DNA of 64,000 nucleotides from Corynebacterium propinquum DSM 44285. Its GTDB lineage: Bacteria; Actinomycetota; Actinomycetes; Mycobacteriales; Mycobacteriaceae. The position numbers and the translations under genes are program-made. Numbering within the stretch: position 1 is the stretch's first letter; each line of letters begins with the position of its first letter. The notes under the pieces are model-generated. The model was not told the DNA's origin. It made no database searches and saw only the letters and a program-made list of their open reading frames with translations. Positions 45,447 to 55,142 of this stretch are shown here, in pieces. Location of the stretch: positions 62,001 through 126,000 of the forward strand of contig NZ_AQXC01000003.1 in assembly GCF_000375525.1 (NCBI RefSeq), read 5' to 3'.

Positions 45447-46166
45447 ATGCCCGCTCCCGTTTCCCCGCCCGATCTAAGCCCAACCCAACTTCGCTTATAC
45501 CGCAGCCAACCGCAACGCACGACGCTGCTGTGGGTGGTGCTTGTCGTTGTGGTCGCCATCGCTATGCTCGCGCCCGTGGTGCTCAGCAAAGCGACCCCGT
45601 CGGCACGCCAAGCTACTGCCCCACTGGTGGTATCCGACCCACTGGCGGGTTCGGAATTGCACCTGGCGGACCGGGAATGCCCCGTCGACGCATTGGCGCT
45701 GACCGGCCAGGGGTGGAATTGCCCAGGGCTCCACATTGAGGCGATAACCACCCCACACGCAGGCGATCCGGACCTGGCGCTGCGCCGCATGTTCCGGTTT
45801 ATCACGCGCACTGACCTCCCCGAAGGCGATATTTTGCGTGAAGGTGAACAACGCCTGCTCATCGAACCGAATGGCCGAGGTATTGCCATGTCGACGAGCG
45901 CAATGGGTGCTTCCCAGGTCATCGTTTTCCGTGGGCTCATCAGCGAAAACTTAGACATCATTACCAGCTCCTGGCGCGAAATTTCCGGGAACGCACTGCC
46001 GGAAATCGTCCATGAGCTGCTGCAAGGCTATTCCGGTACTGGCAGCGATGGGGCAGAAAACCCGCTGCCGCAATCCGTTCATAATGCTTCCGTCCAGAAC
46101 GCATCCGTCCAGAACGCGCCCGGACACACAAATGCATCCGCACAACCAGTCAGGCGGCACGTATAA
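45447..46166 (+). CDS. Hypothetical membrane-anchored protein
   Basis: 239 residues. A single hydrophobic segment (about 27-46, LLWVVLVVVVAIAMLAPVVL) after a short basic cytoplasmic part suggests an N-terminal anchor with the rest outside. Two cysteines (about 78 and 91) could form a disulfide. The C-terminus has Asn/Ala/Val repeats of the type NASVQNA. No family recognised. It is two bases upstream of the PrsW-like gene and is probably co-transcribed with it. Confidence 0.65.
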   Translation: MPAPVSPPDLSPTQLRLYRSQPQRTTLLWVVLVVVVAIAMLAPVVLSKATPSARQATAPLVVSDPLAGSELHLADRECPVDALALTGQGWNCPGLHIEAITTPHAGDPDLALRRMFRFITRTDLPEGDILREGEQRLLIEPNGRGIAMSTSAMGASQVIVFRGLISENLDIITSSWREISGNALPEIVHELLQGYSGTGSDGAENPLPQSVHNASVQNASVQNAPGHTNASAQPVRRHV

Positions 46167-46168
46167 CC

Positions 46169-47032
46169 ATGAGCAAATTATTCCGCTATTCACTGTTCTT
46201 ATTCATCCTGGTGGGGCTGCCATTCATGGCGCTTCCTGTGCTGCCGAATGCCCTCGCTTTGCCCACCCCGGCTGCGATCAGCGCCGTGTTTACCGCGCTG
46301 TATTTGGCCGTACTCACCGCGGTGGTTCGTTGCACCCGTCTGTGGCCGTATCAAGGGTGGGCGCCCGCGGTTCTGGCGGTGCTGTGGGGTGCGGGCACCA
46401 GTTATGCACTGGTATCGGTGAGCGCACCGTCGATTATTGACCTTGCTGCGTATACCGGTGCGACCACGACGGCCGCGTCCTGGGGTGGGGCCTACCCAGA
46501 GGAGATCGCGAAAGCCACCGGTGTGGTTTTCATTTTATTGGCGTTTAAGCAGCTCAACCGCCCGTGGCATGGTTTTGTCATCGGCATGCTCGTCGGCCTG
46601 GGCTTTGAATCTTTTGAAAATCTGCTGTACGGCATCGTGATGGCGCCGATCCACCCGTCGTCGGATGTCATGGGTGTGCTGCAGATTTGGGGCGCCCGGG
46701 TGTTCCTCGGCCCGTTTTTACATATCGCGTTTACCGGGCTTGCCGGTTGGGGAATCGGCTGGGCATTGTTCGCCGTCGGCCGGGGCTTGGCCTGGCGGCT
46801 GGCCCACGCGCTGGGCTGGTTCGCCGTGGCGTTCGCCTGCCATTTCGGCTGGAATATTCTTGGCGACGACCTCGTGCTGCTGATCGGCAGCAAGATCGTC
46901 ACCGGAATCGTGTTGTATGCGTCGTTTATCTACGTCTGGGTGGCCGCTTTCAAGGCGGCCAAGCCCCAGAACGAGTTGTATACGGCGGTCAGCCAGTTAC
47001 CTACTGCTGGCCAAACTGACCGTGCACGGTAG
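46169..47032 (+). CDS. PrsW-family intramembrane metalloprotease
   Basis: 287 residues with about eight membrane segments. The PrsW motifs are present: the EE pair in YPEEIAKATG (111-112), GFESFENLLY, and later His residues in FLHIAFTG and CHFGWN. PrsW of Bacillus cleaves an anti-sigma factor. The membrane-anchored protein just upstream could be a substrate or partner, which is inference. Its end overlaps the convergent betB by 32 bp. Confidence 0.85.
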   Translation: MSKLFRYSLFLFILVGLPFMALPVLPNALALPTPAAISAVFTALYLAVLTAVVRCTRLWPYQGWAPAVLAVLWGAGTSYALVSVSAPSIIDLAAYTGATTTAASWGGAYPEEIAKATGVVFILLAFKQLNRPWHGFVIGMLVGLGFESFENLLYGIVMAPIHPSSDVMGVLQIWGARVFLGPFLHIAFTGLAGWGIGWALFAVGRGLAWRLAHALGWFAVAFACHFGWNILGDDLVLLIGSKIVTGIVLYASFIYVWVAAFKAAKPQNELYTAVSQLPTAGQTDRAR

Positions 47033-48599
47033 GCGTCAGGTTGTGGTACACATGCTTGTGCTCCTGGTATTCCGCCAAGCCGACCTCGCCTAGCTCGCGG
47101 CCGTTACCGGATTGCTTGTAACCGCCCCATTCTGCCTGCGGCAGGTATGGGTGGTAGTCGTTGATCCAGATGGTGCAGTGACGCAGCCCGCGCACGATGC
47201 GCTCGGCTTTGCCGGCATCGGTGGTAAATACTGCGCCGGTCAGGCCGTAGATGGTGTCGTTGGCGATCTCCAAGGCTTCGTCTTCATCGCGGAAAGTCTC
47301 GATGGTCACGACCGGGCCGAAGGCTTCGTCGTAGACGAAATCCATGTCGGCGTTGCGGTCGACGCCGTCGATGACCGTCGGCAAGTAATAAAAGCCTGCG
47401 CCCAGATCCGACTGCCCAGTGCCGTGCTGGCCGTTGGTGTCCTCACTGGTGGCAGCGCGTCCGCCAGAAAGGATCTTGGCACCGTGCTCGCGGGCTTCAT
47501 CCACGTACCCCGCGACCTTTTCTCGGTGCTCGGCGGAAATCAGCGGGCCGGTTTCAGCCTTATCGTCGGTGGGTCCGCCCAGTTTGATGTTGTTGGCGCG
47601 CTTGGCAAATTCTTCCACGAATTTATCGTGCAGTGATTCCTCCACCAAGATGCGCGAACCCGCGGAGCAGACCTGGCCGGAGTGGAAGAACGCGCCGTTT
47701 AACGCGTTGTCGACGGCAACGTCGAAGTCGGCGTCGGCAAAGATGATATTCGGGTTTTTGCCACCCAGCTCCAGGGCCACGCGCTTGACGGTTTCTGCCG
47801 CGTTGCGGGCGATGAGCTTGCCTGTCTGCAGGCCACCGGTGAACGAGACCATGTCCACATCCGGGTGGGTAGACAGCGGATTACCGCAGGCAGCACCAGC
47901 ACCGGTGATCAGGTTGGCCACGCCGTCTGGCAGGCCGAGTTCCTTGGTCACGGCCATCAGCAGCATCGCCGTATGCGGGGTCAGCTCTGCTTGCTTCAGC
48001 ACGAAGGTGTTGCCAGCGGCGATGGCCGGTGCAACCTTGTAAGCGACCTGCAGCAGCGGATAGTTCCACGGGGTAACCATGCCGACGACGCCGACTGGTT
48101 CGTGGTCAATGCGCGAGCGCACATTGTCCATGCCTGGGTCCACCACGCGACCAGCTTGGTGCCCGATCAGGGTGCCGAAATGATCGAAGGCTGCGGCGAT
48201 ATCATCCATATCCACCAGGGAATCTTCGAAGCGCTTGCCGGTATCGGCGGATTCTGCGGCAGCGAAGAGTTCTTTATTTTCGCGGATCTTATCCGCAATG
48301 CCAATGACCAGGCGGCCGCGTTCCCGGGCTGGCACCGACGACCACACGCCGGAATCAAAAGTTTCGCGGGCGACCTTGATGGCCGCGATGGTGTCGTCAT
48401 CCGTGGCTTCCGAGACCGTACCCACCGTCGTACCGTCAGCGGGGCAGCTGATGGTGCGAGTGCCGCCTTCTTGTGCCTGGCGCCACTGCCCACCGATGAA
48501 CAAGCTAGCCGGTGCGTCGTTTCCGGCGCGGTAGACGTCGGCAAGCAGGTCCGTGGTGGTGGGGTCAAACAGCGTGCTGCGGTTGTTCGCGTTGGTCAA
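47001..48599 (-). CDS. betB: Betaine-aldehyde dehydrogenase
   Basis: 532 residues, aldehyde dehydrogenase superfamily. The catalytic Cys is 311 (HSGQVCSAGSR) and the general base Glu is 277 (ALELGGKNPN); the NAD region has TPWNYPLLQV and SFTGGLQTG. It oxidises betaine aldehyde to glycine betaine, an osmoprotectant. The start is TTG at 48599 with GAAAGG about seven bases upstream. Linkage to betT and betA supports the betaine role, though two protease genes intervene. The gap 48600-48717 contains no gene; it holds a copy of the frequent 10-mer CTTGCCGACG at 48702. Confidence 0.9.
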   Translation of the reverse strand: MTNANNRSTLFDPTTTDLLADVYRAGNDAPASLFIGGQWRQAQEGGTRTISCPADGTTVGTVSEATDDDTIAAIKVARETFDSGVWSSVPARERGRLVIGIADKIRENKELFAAAESADTGKRFEDSLVDMDDIAAAFDHFGTLIGHQAGRVVDPGMDNVRSRIDHEPVGVVGMVTPWNYPLLQVAYKVAPAIAAGNTFVLKQAELTPHTAMLLMAVTKELGLPDGVANLITGAGAACGNPLSTHPDVDMVSFTGGLQTGKLIARNAAETVKRVALELGGKNPNIIFADADFDVAVDNALNGAFFHSGQVCSAGSRILVEESLHDKFVEEFAKRANNIKLGGPTDDKAETGPLISAEHREKVAGYVDEAREHGAKILSGGRAATSEDTNGQHGTGQSDLGAGFYYLPTVIDGVDRNADMDFVYDEAFGPVVTIETFRDEDEALEIANDTIYGLTGAVFTTDAGKAERIVRGLRHCTIWINDYHPYLPQAEWGGYKQSGNGRELGEVGLAEYQEHKHVYHNLTPTVHGQFGQQ

Positions 48600-48717
48600 A
48601 ATGACACCTTTCGCTTGGGGTCGAATTGTTTCTCGAATATCCCAATTTTACTGCGAAAGGTGACCACGCGCTGTGCAAGTTTGCTCACGCTGTGGGCTGA
48701 GCTTGCCGACGCGAGTT

Positions 48718-49488
48718 TTATTTCGCCGCGACAGCTCGAGCTCGTGGCAAGAAACCTTTCAACCGCAAGAATTTATCCATCCCGTTGACCGCGCCATTTC
48801 CCAGATTTGGTTCATCGCCATTGCGCGCCATAGTCTGCTTGATCCAATTGATCTCAGCTGAAATATCGGCCAAGTTCATCGGTGTTCCGTTACCAGAAAT
48901 CGCCGAAGCTACGCCGGATAGCTTACCGTCGATGAACAATGGTCCGCCGGAATCACCAGGCTGTGCATACGCCCCGTCTTTGTGGTGCACGGTGTACATT
49001 TTGCCGTTGTTGTAGCTGCCGTTTTGATATAGGTTTTTCACTTCTGCCTGGGAGTGCGGCAGCCGCTTGTGCGCGGTGCTATCCCAGCCGTAGAAGGTTC
49101 CTACCTGGCCTGGCTTGGGCGCTTCAGTAGCCAGCTCTGGGTAGCTGTCGAACTTGAATGCGGAGTGTGTGGACATACGCACCAAGGCAATATCGCCGGT
49201 TGGTGCGTGGTAGGCCTCTTCAGTGCCATCCACTCCGGTCTTTTCAACCCCGGTGTGCAACAGGTGCGCCGTGGTGTGATTGCCGAAGCAGTGTTTTGCT
49301 GCCAGGATCCAGTGCGGGCTGATGGCAGTTCCGGTACATCCACCGACGATGACGACGTTTTTCGCCAGCGCATCGTCATCAGACACTGGGGTTCCGCCCT
49401 GCACGGCGTGAGCAGCAGGGGCGGCAATGATGCTTGCTGCCATTGTTGTGGCAGCAGCTAAGGATAGCGCAATCTTCTTTATACTCAT
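48718..49488 (-). CDS. Secreted trypsin-like serine protease (copy 1)
   Basis: 256 residues. A Sec signal peptide ends near AAPAAHA (about residue 28). The S1 triad is visible: His in ILAAKHC, Asp in GDIALVRM and Ser in PGDSGGPLF. It ends with a short basic tail (LRLKGFLPRARAVAAK). ATG 49488 is preferred over GTG 49494 because AGAG lies eight bases upstream. It is a close tandem paralogue of the gene at 49669, differing mainly in the tail. Confidence 0.92.
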   Translation of the reverse strand: MSIKKIALSLAAATTMAASIIAAPAAHAVQGGTPVSDDDALAKNVVIVGGCTGTAISPHWILAAKHCFGNHTTAHLLHTGVEKTGVDGTEEAYHAPTGDIALVRMSTHSAFKFDSYPELATEAPKPGQVGTFYGWDSTAHKRLPHSQAEVKNLYQNGSYNNGKMYTVHHKDGAYAQPGDSGGPLFIDGKLSGVASAISGNGTPMNLADISAEINWIKQTMARNGDEPNLGNGAVNGMDKFLRLKGFLPRARAVAAK

Positions 49489-49564
49489 GCGCACTACTCT
49501 ACTTTATTTGGAGAATACTTATTTCTAATTAAAAACCAAATGAGAGCAATTTAACAAACCTAGT

Positions 49565-49641
49565 AAACCCCGAATGACTCCTGTGCACAATCGTGCATCA
49601 TTGCCGCATCAGGCGATAATTCCGCAGCTCATTCGGGGTTT
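49565..49641. terminator. Long inverted repeat between the two protease genes
   Basis: Perfect 13-base arms AAACCCCGAATGA (49565-49577) and TCATTCGGGGTTT (49629-49641) enclose 51 bases with a further small hairpin, TGCAC-AATC-GTGCA. It lies just after the upstream protease gene on the minus strand and may terminate it or lower read-through into copy 1. Confidence 0.65.
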
Positions 49642-49668
49642 CCAGACAGGAAATTCCCAGGCAGGAAA

Positions 49669-50610
49669 TTACAGGCTAGATGACGACAGCAAGGGGCTGC
49701 CCTGGTTTGGCCGCGCAGGTTTCGCTGGCTGCTGCTTGCCAGGTTTTGGTTGAGCTGGTTTTGGCGCCTGCTCCTTTTCTTTATTGTGCTCAGCGTCGTT
49801 GTGCTCAGCGCCTTCTTTTTCAGCGCCGTTTTCTTCAGGGTTGCCTTTTCCAGCATCCGGCTTCGGCAAATTTTTATTTTGCATAAGCTTTTCCACGCCA
49901 TTAACCGCGCCGTTGCCCAGGTTTGGCTCGTCACCATTTTTCGCCATGGTCTGTTTGATCCAGTCCAGCTGCGCAGAGATATCGGCCAAATTCAGTGGCA
50001 CGCCGTCACCGGAAATTGCGGAAGCCACACCTGAGAGCTTGCCATTGATGAAGAACGGCCCACCGGAATCACCTGGCTGCGAGTACGCACCGTCTTTGTG
50101 GTGCACGGTATACATCTTGCCGTTGTCGTAGCTACCGTCCTGGTACATACCCTGCACCTCAGCCTGGGAATGCGGCAGACGCTTATGTGAGGTGTTATCC
50201 CAGCCATAGAAGGTTCCTACCTGGCCTGGCTTCGGTTCTTCAGTAGCCAGCTCTGGGTAGCTATCAAAGTTGAATGAGGAGTGCGTGGACATGCGCACCA
50301 AGGAAATATCGCCACTCGGTGCGTGGTAGACCTCTTCAGAGCCTTTCGTGCCGGTCTTTTCAATCCCGGTACGTACCAGCTTTGCGGTGGTGCCATCGCC
50401 GAAGCAATGCCGTGCTGCCAGCACCCAGTGCGGACTGATGGCAGTTCCGGTACATCCGGAGACAATGACGACGTTTTTGGCCAGCGCATCATCATCCGAG
50501 ACCGGGGTTCCACCCTGCACGGCGTGAGCGGACGGGGTGGCAATGACGCTTGCTGCCATGGTCGCGGCAGCAGCTAAAGATAGCGCAATCTTTCTTGTAC
50601 TCATGCGCAT
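49669..50610 (-). CDS. Secreted trypsin-like serine protease (copy 2, with charged tail)
   Basis: 313 residues. The signal peptide (ending SAHA) and catalytic core nearly match copy 1, with His in VLAARHC, Asp in GDISLVRM and Ser in PGDSGGPFF. A 70-residue tail rich in Glu, Lys, Pro, Asn and Ala follows (KPDAGKGNPEENGAEKEGAE, later KPAQPKPGKQQPAKP), a Pro/Lys segment that could sit in the cell wall. No LPxTG motif or C-terminal membrane segment is seen. ATG 50610 or 50604 may be used. Duplication of this gene probably gave copy 1. Confidence 0.92.
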   Translation of the reverse strand: MRMSTRKIALSLAAAATMAASVIATPSAHAVQGGTPVSDDDALAKNVVIVSGCTGTAISPHWVLAARHCFGDGTTAKLVRTGIEKTGTKGSEEVYHAPSGDISLVRMSTHSSFNFDSYPELATEEPKPGQVGTFYGWDNTSHKRLPHSQAEVQGMYQDGSYDNGKMYTVHHKDGAYSQPGDSGGPFFINGKLSGVASAISGDGVPLNLADISAQLDWIKQTMAKNGDEPNLGNGAVNGVEKLMQNKNLPKPDAGKGNPEENGAEKEGAEHNDAEHNKEKEQAPKPAQPKPGKQQPAKPARPNQGSPLLSSSSL

Positions 50611-50867
50611 TACAATACTTCATTCGGAGAAGTCTTGTAATAAGCTGGATATGGGTCGCAAGTTATTTAATAAAAACAATAACCCCCCCATGATGCAACG
50701 ACACCTTCAGGGCAGACGGTCCACTCTTCAATATTCGAGCAACATTTTATATTCTGCTAGCCTTACTTATGGGCATAACTTCACGCCACGCATCCCACTC
50801 ACGGAGCTGCTGCTGTTACCTCTTTTTGGATGGTAAAAGCCACACAATAGCTTTGCCCGAACAGCAA

Positions 50868-50920
50868 GAAACCCCCGGAAGCACAGCGGACTGTTGCCTA
50901 CATGGTGATCTGGGGGCTTC
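50868..50920 (-). terminator. Long-loop terminator of betT; only feature seen in gap 50611-50950
   Basis: Arms GAAACCCCC (50868-50876) and GGGGGCTTC (50912-50920) pair over nine bases with one G-U pair; TTTCTTG closes it on the minus strand. The remainder of the 340-bp gap between betT and the protease is AT-richer and shows no supported gene. Confidence 0.65.
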
Positions 50921-50950
50921 ACGATAGCTGTACTGTCAATAGCACCGGTT

Positions 50951-53140
50951 TTATTCGGAGAAGTCTTCCTTCCAACTGCGAACCGGACTCGAATTATCCG
51001 ACAGATCCGAAGAACCGCGCAGTGGCGCCTGCATGTGCAGATACTCCAAGTGGCGATCGTAAAGGTCCAGCACGTTATTGATCAGCTGATCCTCGTCGTA
51101 GCCATAAACATCAAAGCCCATGGAGCCGTTGTTGTCGAAGACCTCCAGGCGATAATAATCGCTGCTGCCGTCCACAAAATCCGGGCTCTCGGTCTGGATT
51201 GGGTACAGCTGATAACGGAACTCACGCTCGTCACCCAACTGAATTTCCAGGTCCAGCTGCGGCAGCTGGCATTCTTCTACCAGGCTGGTGAGCAAGCGGG
51301 CATCCAGGCCTTCGCTGCGCAGCTCGGTGCAGAGTTTCTCCAGCGCCGGGGTGGCGGTGTTTTCGAAGTATTCGGTGATTTCCTTGCCGCTTGGCCAACG
51401 GTTGGCACGGCCAATGCGGGATTTCCACCGCGCCCCGCCGACGCGACCGGCAATCGCGGAGTGCAGCGCCACCGCGCGGGAATCACGCTGGATGTTTTCT
51501 TGCCGCAGCGACTTCCACAGCGAGAACATCACCATCCACATCACGAAGGCGAACGGCAAGCCCATGATCACCGTGGCCGCCTGCACCGCAGCGACACCAC
51601 CAATGCCCAGCATGCCCAGGGTGAGCACACCGACGGTCAGCGACCAGAACACGCGCAACCACGGCGCACCATCCTGCCGGTGATCCACGATGTGCGAAGT
51701 GAAGTTCGCCATCACCAGCGCACCGGAGTCCGCCGAGGTGATGTACAACAGCAAACCACACAGGGTGGCCAGCAAAATCAGGGCCGACGCGCCTGGGTAG
51801 GTGCCCAGCAATTCATAAAAGCCGGATTCTGGCTGCGCCATTGCGGTTTCGGCGAATTCTTCATTATTGCCGCCCATGACCAAATCCAGTGCCGAGTTAC
51901 CGAAAAACGACATCCACAGCACGATGAACAGGAATGGGAACATCAAGGTACCAATGACGAACTGACGAAGGGTGCGGCCGCGGGAAATGCGCGCCAGGAA
52001 CAGGCCGACGAAGGTTGCCCAGGCAATCCACCACGCCCAGAAGAACAGCGTCCACGCTTCCATCCACGCACCGACGGCTTCCTGATCATCCGCGTAGGCG
52101 TAGGTGTCCATGACCCACGATGGGAAGCTGGCCAGCATCGTGCCGACGTTATCGATCAGGGCGTTGAGCAACCAGGCGGTCTTACCGGCAATCAGCACGT
52201 ACAGGCCCAAGAAAATGGCGACGGCCACGTTAAGCTCGGAAAGCCGACGAATACCCTTGTCGACGCCCGAGATCGCAGAAATCGTCGCCACGATCACGCC
52301 GACGGCCACCAAGGTCGCCTGCAAGCCCATGGACAGTTCCACGTCGAAGATGATGTGCAGGCCGTAGCTGAGCTGGACGACGCCGATACCCAGCGAAGCA
52401 GCAATACCGAAGACGGTACCCAGCATCGCCGCGATTTCCACGGTGTGCCCAGCCGCACCGTGAATGCGCTTGCCGATAATCGGATACAACGCCGAGCGAA
52501 TCGCCAACGGCATATTCAGGCGGTAAGCGAAATAACCGAAGGCCATACCCATCAGCGCATACATCGCCCAACCGACGATTCCATAGTGGAACATTGCCCA
52601 GGCCACGGCCTCTTTCGCTGCGGCGTAGGTTTCCGGGTCCGTGGTTGGCGGCTCGAAGTACTGCGTGAGTGGCTCGGCAACACCGAAGAACATCAAGTCG
52701 ACGCCGATGCCCGCGGCGAACAGCATCGAAGCCCAGGTGTACAGGCTGTATTTCGGGCGCGAGTGATCCGGCCCCAAGCGGATATTACCGGTGCGGGAAA
52801 AGGCCACTACCAGCACGAAGATCACCACTGCGGTGGCGGTCAAAATATAAAACCAGCCGAAGTTGCTGGCGATCCAGCTCGTGATCGCGTTCAGGTTCTC
52901 TTCCGCGGATTCCGTCGCCAGGAACGTATACAGTGCGATGGCCAAAATGATCGCACTGGAAAAACCAAACACGACCCAGTTCGGTTTCGCTACCGGCACG
53001 GCATCGCCGTGGTCATAGCCGGTTTCGGTACGGAAGGTTCCCACCAGTGCCCGAGGAATAAACCGCGAGGCCTTATTAGTACTCGCCTTACTATCTGTAC
53101 TGTCTGTCGATTGCGGTTCAGCTGAATCAGCCACCACCAT
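50951..53140 (-). CDS. betT: BCCT-family choline/betaine transporter
   Basis: 729 residues. The BCCT core has 12 membrane segments with GIGVDLMFFGVAEPL, AMFHYGIVGWAMYALMG and the tryptophan-rich segment TLFFWAWWIAWATFVGLFLARISRGRT. A cytoplasmic C-terminal domain of about 170 residues, typical of osmosensing BetT, ends the protein. The genes betB and betA make choline the most likely substrate. AAGGAG directly abuts the ATG at 53140, so the GTG codons at 53137 or 53134 may be the true start. It is divergent from betA. Confidence 0.93.
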   Translation of the reverse strand: MVVADSAEPQSTDSTDSKASTNKASRFIPRALVGTFRTETGYDHGDAVPVAKPNWVVFGFSSAIILAIALYTFLATESAEENLNAITSWIASNFGWFYILTATAVVIFVLVVAFSRTGNIRLGPDHSRPKYSLYTWASMLFAAGIGVDLMFFGVAEPLTQYFEPPTTDPETYAAAKEAVAWAMFHYGIVGWAMYALMGMAFGYFAYRLNMPLAIRSALYPIIGKRIHGAAGHTVEIAAMLGTVFGIAASLGIGVVQLSYGLHIIFDVELSMGLQATLVAVGVIVATISAISGVDKGIRRLSELNVAVAIFLGLYVLIAGKTAWLLNALIDNVGTMLASFPSWVMDTYAYADDQEAVGAWMEAWTLFFWAWWIAWATFVGLFLARISRGRTLRQFVIGTLMFPFLFIVLWMSFFGNSALDLVMGGNNEEFAETAMAQPESGFYELLGTYPGASALILLATLCGLLLYITSADSGALVMANFTSHIVDHRQDGAPWLRVFWSLTVGVLTLGMLGIGGVAAVQAATVIMGLPFAFVMWMVMFSLWKSLRQENIQRDSRAVALHSAIAGRVGGARWKSRIGRANRWPSGKEITEYFENTATPALEKLCTELRSEGLDARLLTSLVEECQLPQLDLEIQLGDEREFRYQLYPIQTESPDFVDGSSDYYRLEVFDNNGSMGFDVYGYDEDQLINNVLDLYDRHLEYLHMQAPLRGSSDLSDNSSPVRSWKEDFSE

Positions 53141-53210
53141 CTCCTTACATTCTGCTGTTGTACGGATTTTTTGATTCCATTTTGAACCAATTCTCAGTTT
53201 TTCAAGCTTT

Positions 53211-53239
53211 TTGACTGTATACCATCACACAGTTATTGG
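53211..53239 (+). promoter_or_regulatory. Candidate betA promoter with an operator-like palindrome
   Basis: TTGACT (53211-53216) and TATTGG (53234-53239) are 17 bases apart. The inverted repeat ACTGT-N10-ACAGT (53214-53233) fills the spacer, a position where a repressor would block RNA polymerase. No betI-type regulator gene is near. Confidence 0.5.
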
Positions 53240-53323
53240 CTAGGGCTATTTTTCGCGGCTAGGCTGGTTGGTCGTTCCGCACGCGGCTACCGCCGTGGGC
53301 ACAAGCAGTAGAAAGGACGCAGC

Positions 53324-55126
53324 GTGAGCATTTTTTCGCGACTGTTTAACACCATGAATGCCGCGACCTCGGCAAAGAAGGCGTCGACAAGCTCGGCGCC
53401 AGTAACCGATGAAGTCAGCGACGTCGTTGTCGTCGGCGGCGGATCTGCAGGATCGGTTGTTGCCAACCGTTTGACCGAAGACCCAGACACCCGCGTCGTC
53501 GTGTTGGAGGCTGGCCGCCCCGACAGCATCTGGGACCTTTTCATCCACATGCCGTCCGGCTTTTCCTTCCCCATCGGCGACAAGGACTACGACTGGGTGT
53601 ACGAAACCGAGCCAGAACCAGAAATGAACGGCCGCCGCGTGCCACACGCACGCGGTAAGGTGCTGGGCGGTTCCGGTTCCATCAACGGCATGATCTTCCA
53701 GCGCGGCAACCCGCTCGATTATGAAAAGTGGGCGGAAAACCCAGGCCTGGAACACTGGGACTACGCGCACTGCCTGCCGTACTTCAACAAAATGGAAACC
53801 GCGAAGGGCGCCGACGCCAACGATCCGCGCCGTGGCCACAACGGCCCGCTGTACTTGTCCCGCGGCCCGGCCACCAGCCCGCTGTTCCAGGCACTGTTCA
53901 AATCCGTGCAAGAATCCGGCTACGAGCTGACCAACGACGTCAACGGCTACCGGCAGGAAGGCTTCGCGCCTTTCGACCGCAATATTAAAAAAGGCCGCCG
54001 CCACTCGTCGGCACGCGCCTACCTGCACCCGATCTTGCAGCGGGAGAACCTGGAAGTACGCACCCAGGCTTTCACCCGTCGCGTAATTTTCGACGGCACC
54101 ACCGCCAAGGGCGTGGAATACGAATGGCAGGGTGCTACCCGCCGCATCTACGCGGACAAGGTCATCTTGGCTTCCGGCGCTATCAACACGCCACAGCTGC
54201 TGCAGCTTTCCGGTGTGGGCCCACGCGAGTTGCTGGAAGAACACGGCATCGACGTTGTCAAGGAACTGCCCGGCGTGGGCGAAAACCTGCAGGATCACCT
54301 CGAGGTCTACATCCAGTATGAGGTGGACACGCCGCACTCCTCGCAGCCGTACCTGCGCAAATGGCGTTGGCCGTTCATGGGCCTGCAGTGGTTGCTGACC
54401 CACAAGGGACCAGTGGCAACCTCCCACTTTGAGGCCGGTGGCTTCGTGCGTTCCAATGACGACGAAGAATACCCGAACCTGATGTTCCACTTCCTGCCGA
54501 TGGCCGTGCGTTACGACGGCACCCCAGCCAAGGTCAAGCACGGTTTCCAATGGCACGTCGGCCCTATGTTCTCCGATACCAAGGGCTGGGTGCGCATCCA
54601 ATCGGCAGACCCACACGTCAAGCCAAAGATGCTGTTTAATTACCTGCGCACCGAGCAAGACCGCCGCGAATGGGTCGAGGCCGTGCACAAGGCGCGTGAG
54701 CTGATGGCCACCGACGCGATGGCAGAACACGGCACCCGCGAATTCTCCCCAGGCCCGGACGTGCAGACCGACGAGGAGATCCTGGAGTGGGTACGCAACG
54801 ACGGCGAAACCGCTTTGCACCCATCCTGTACAGCAAAAATGGGCGCTGAGGACGATCCGATGGCCGTCGTGGACCCCGACACCATGCAGGTGTGGGGAAC
54901 TGAAGGCTTGTACGTCGTCGACTCTTCGGTATTCCCATCTATTACCAACGGCAATATTTACGCGCCGACGATGATGGTGGCCGAGAAGGCAGCAGATTTG
55001 ATCAAGGGCAAAAACCCACTGCCTGCCAACAATGCGCCGTTCTACCGCGCTGGCAAAAATATGCCGTTGTACGCCGAAGGAGAAGAACGCCGCGACCACG
55101 TCGAGGCGCCTAGCTCCTGGGAGTAA
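53324..55126 (+). CDS. betA: Choline dehydrogenase (GMC flavoprotein)
   Basis: 600 residues. The ADP-binding motif VVVGGGSAGSVVANRL starts near residue 35, followed by GMC signature 1 GKVLGGSGSINGMIFQRG and signature 2 GAINTPQLLQLSGVG. It oxidises choline to betaine aldehyde. C-terminal active-site residues lie in EDDPMAVVDPDT and PSITNGNIYAPTMM. The start is GTG with AAAGGA seven bases upstream. It is divergent from betT and completes the choline-to-betaine set with betB. Confidence 0.94.
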   Translation: MSIFSRLFNTMNAATSAKKASTSSAPVTDEVSDVVVVGGGSAGSVVANRLTEDPDTRVVVLEAGRPDSIWDLFIHMPSGFSFPIGDKDYDWVYETEPEPEMNGRRVPHARGKVLGGSGSINGMIFQRGNPLDYEKWAENPGLEHWDYAHCLPYFNKMETAKGADANDPRRGHNGPLYLSRGPATSPLFQALFKSVQESGYELTNDVNGYRQEGFAPFDRNIKKGRRHSSARAYLHPILQRENLEVRTQAFTRRVIFDGTTAKGVEYEWQGATRRIYADKVILASGAINTPQLLQLSGVGPRELLEEHGIDVVKELPGVGENLQDHLEVYIQYEVDTPHSSQPYLRKWRWPFMGLQWLLTHKGPVATSHFEAGGFVRSNDDEEYPNLMFHFLPMAVRYDGTPAKVKHGFQWHVGPMFSDTKGWVRIQSADPHVKPKMLFNYLRTEQDRREWVEAVHKARELMATDAMAEHGTREFSPGPDVQTDEEILEWVRNDGETALHPSCTAKMGAEDDPMAVVDPDTMQVWGTEGLYVVDSSVFPSITNGNIYAPTMMVAEKAADLIKGKNPLPANNAPFYRAGKNMPLYAEGEERRDHVEAPSSWE

Positions 55127-55142
55127 TAAAAACCGGGCTTAG

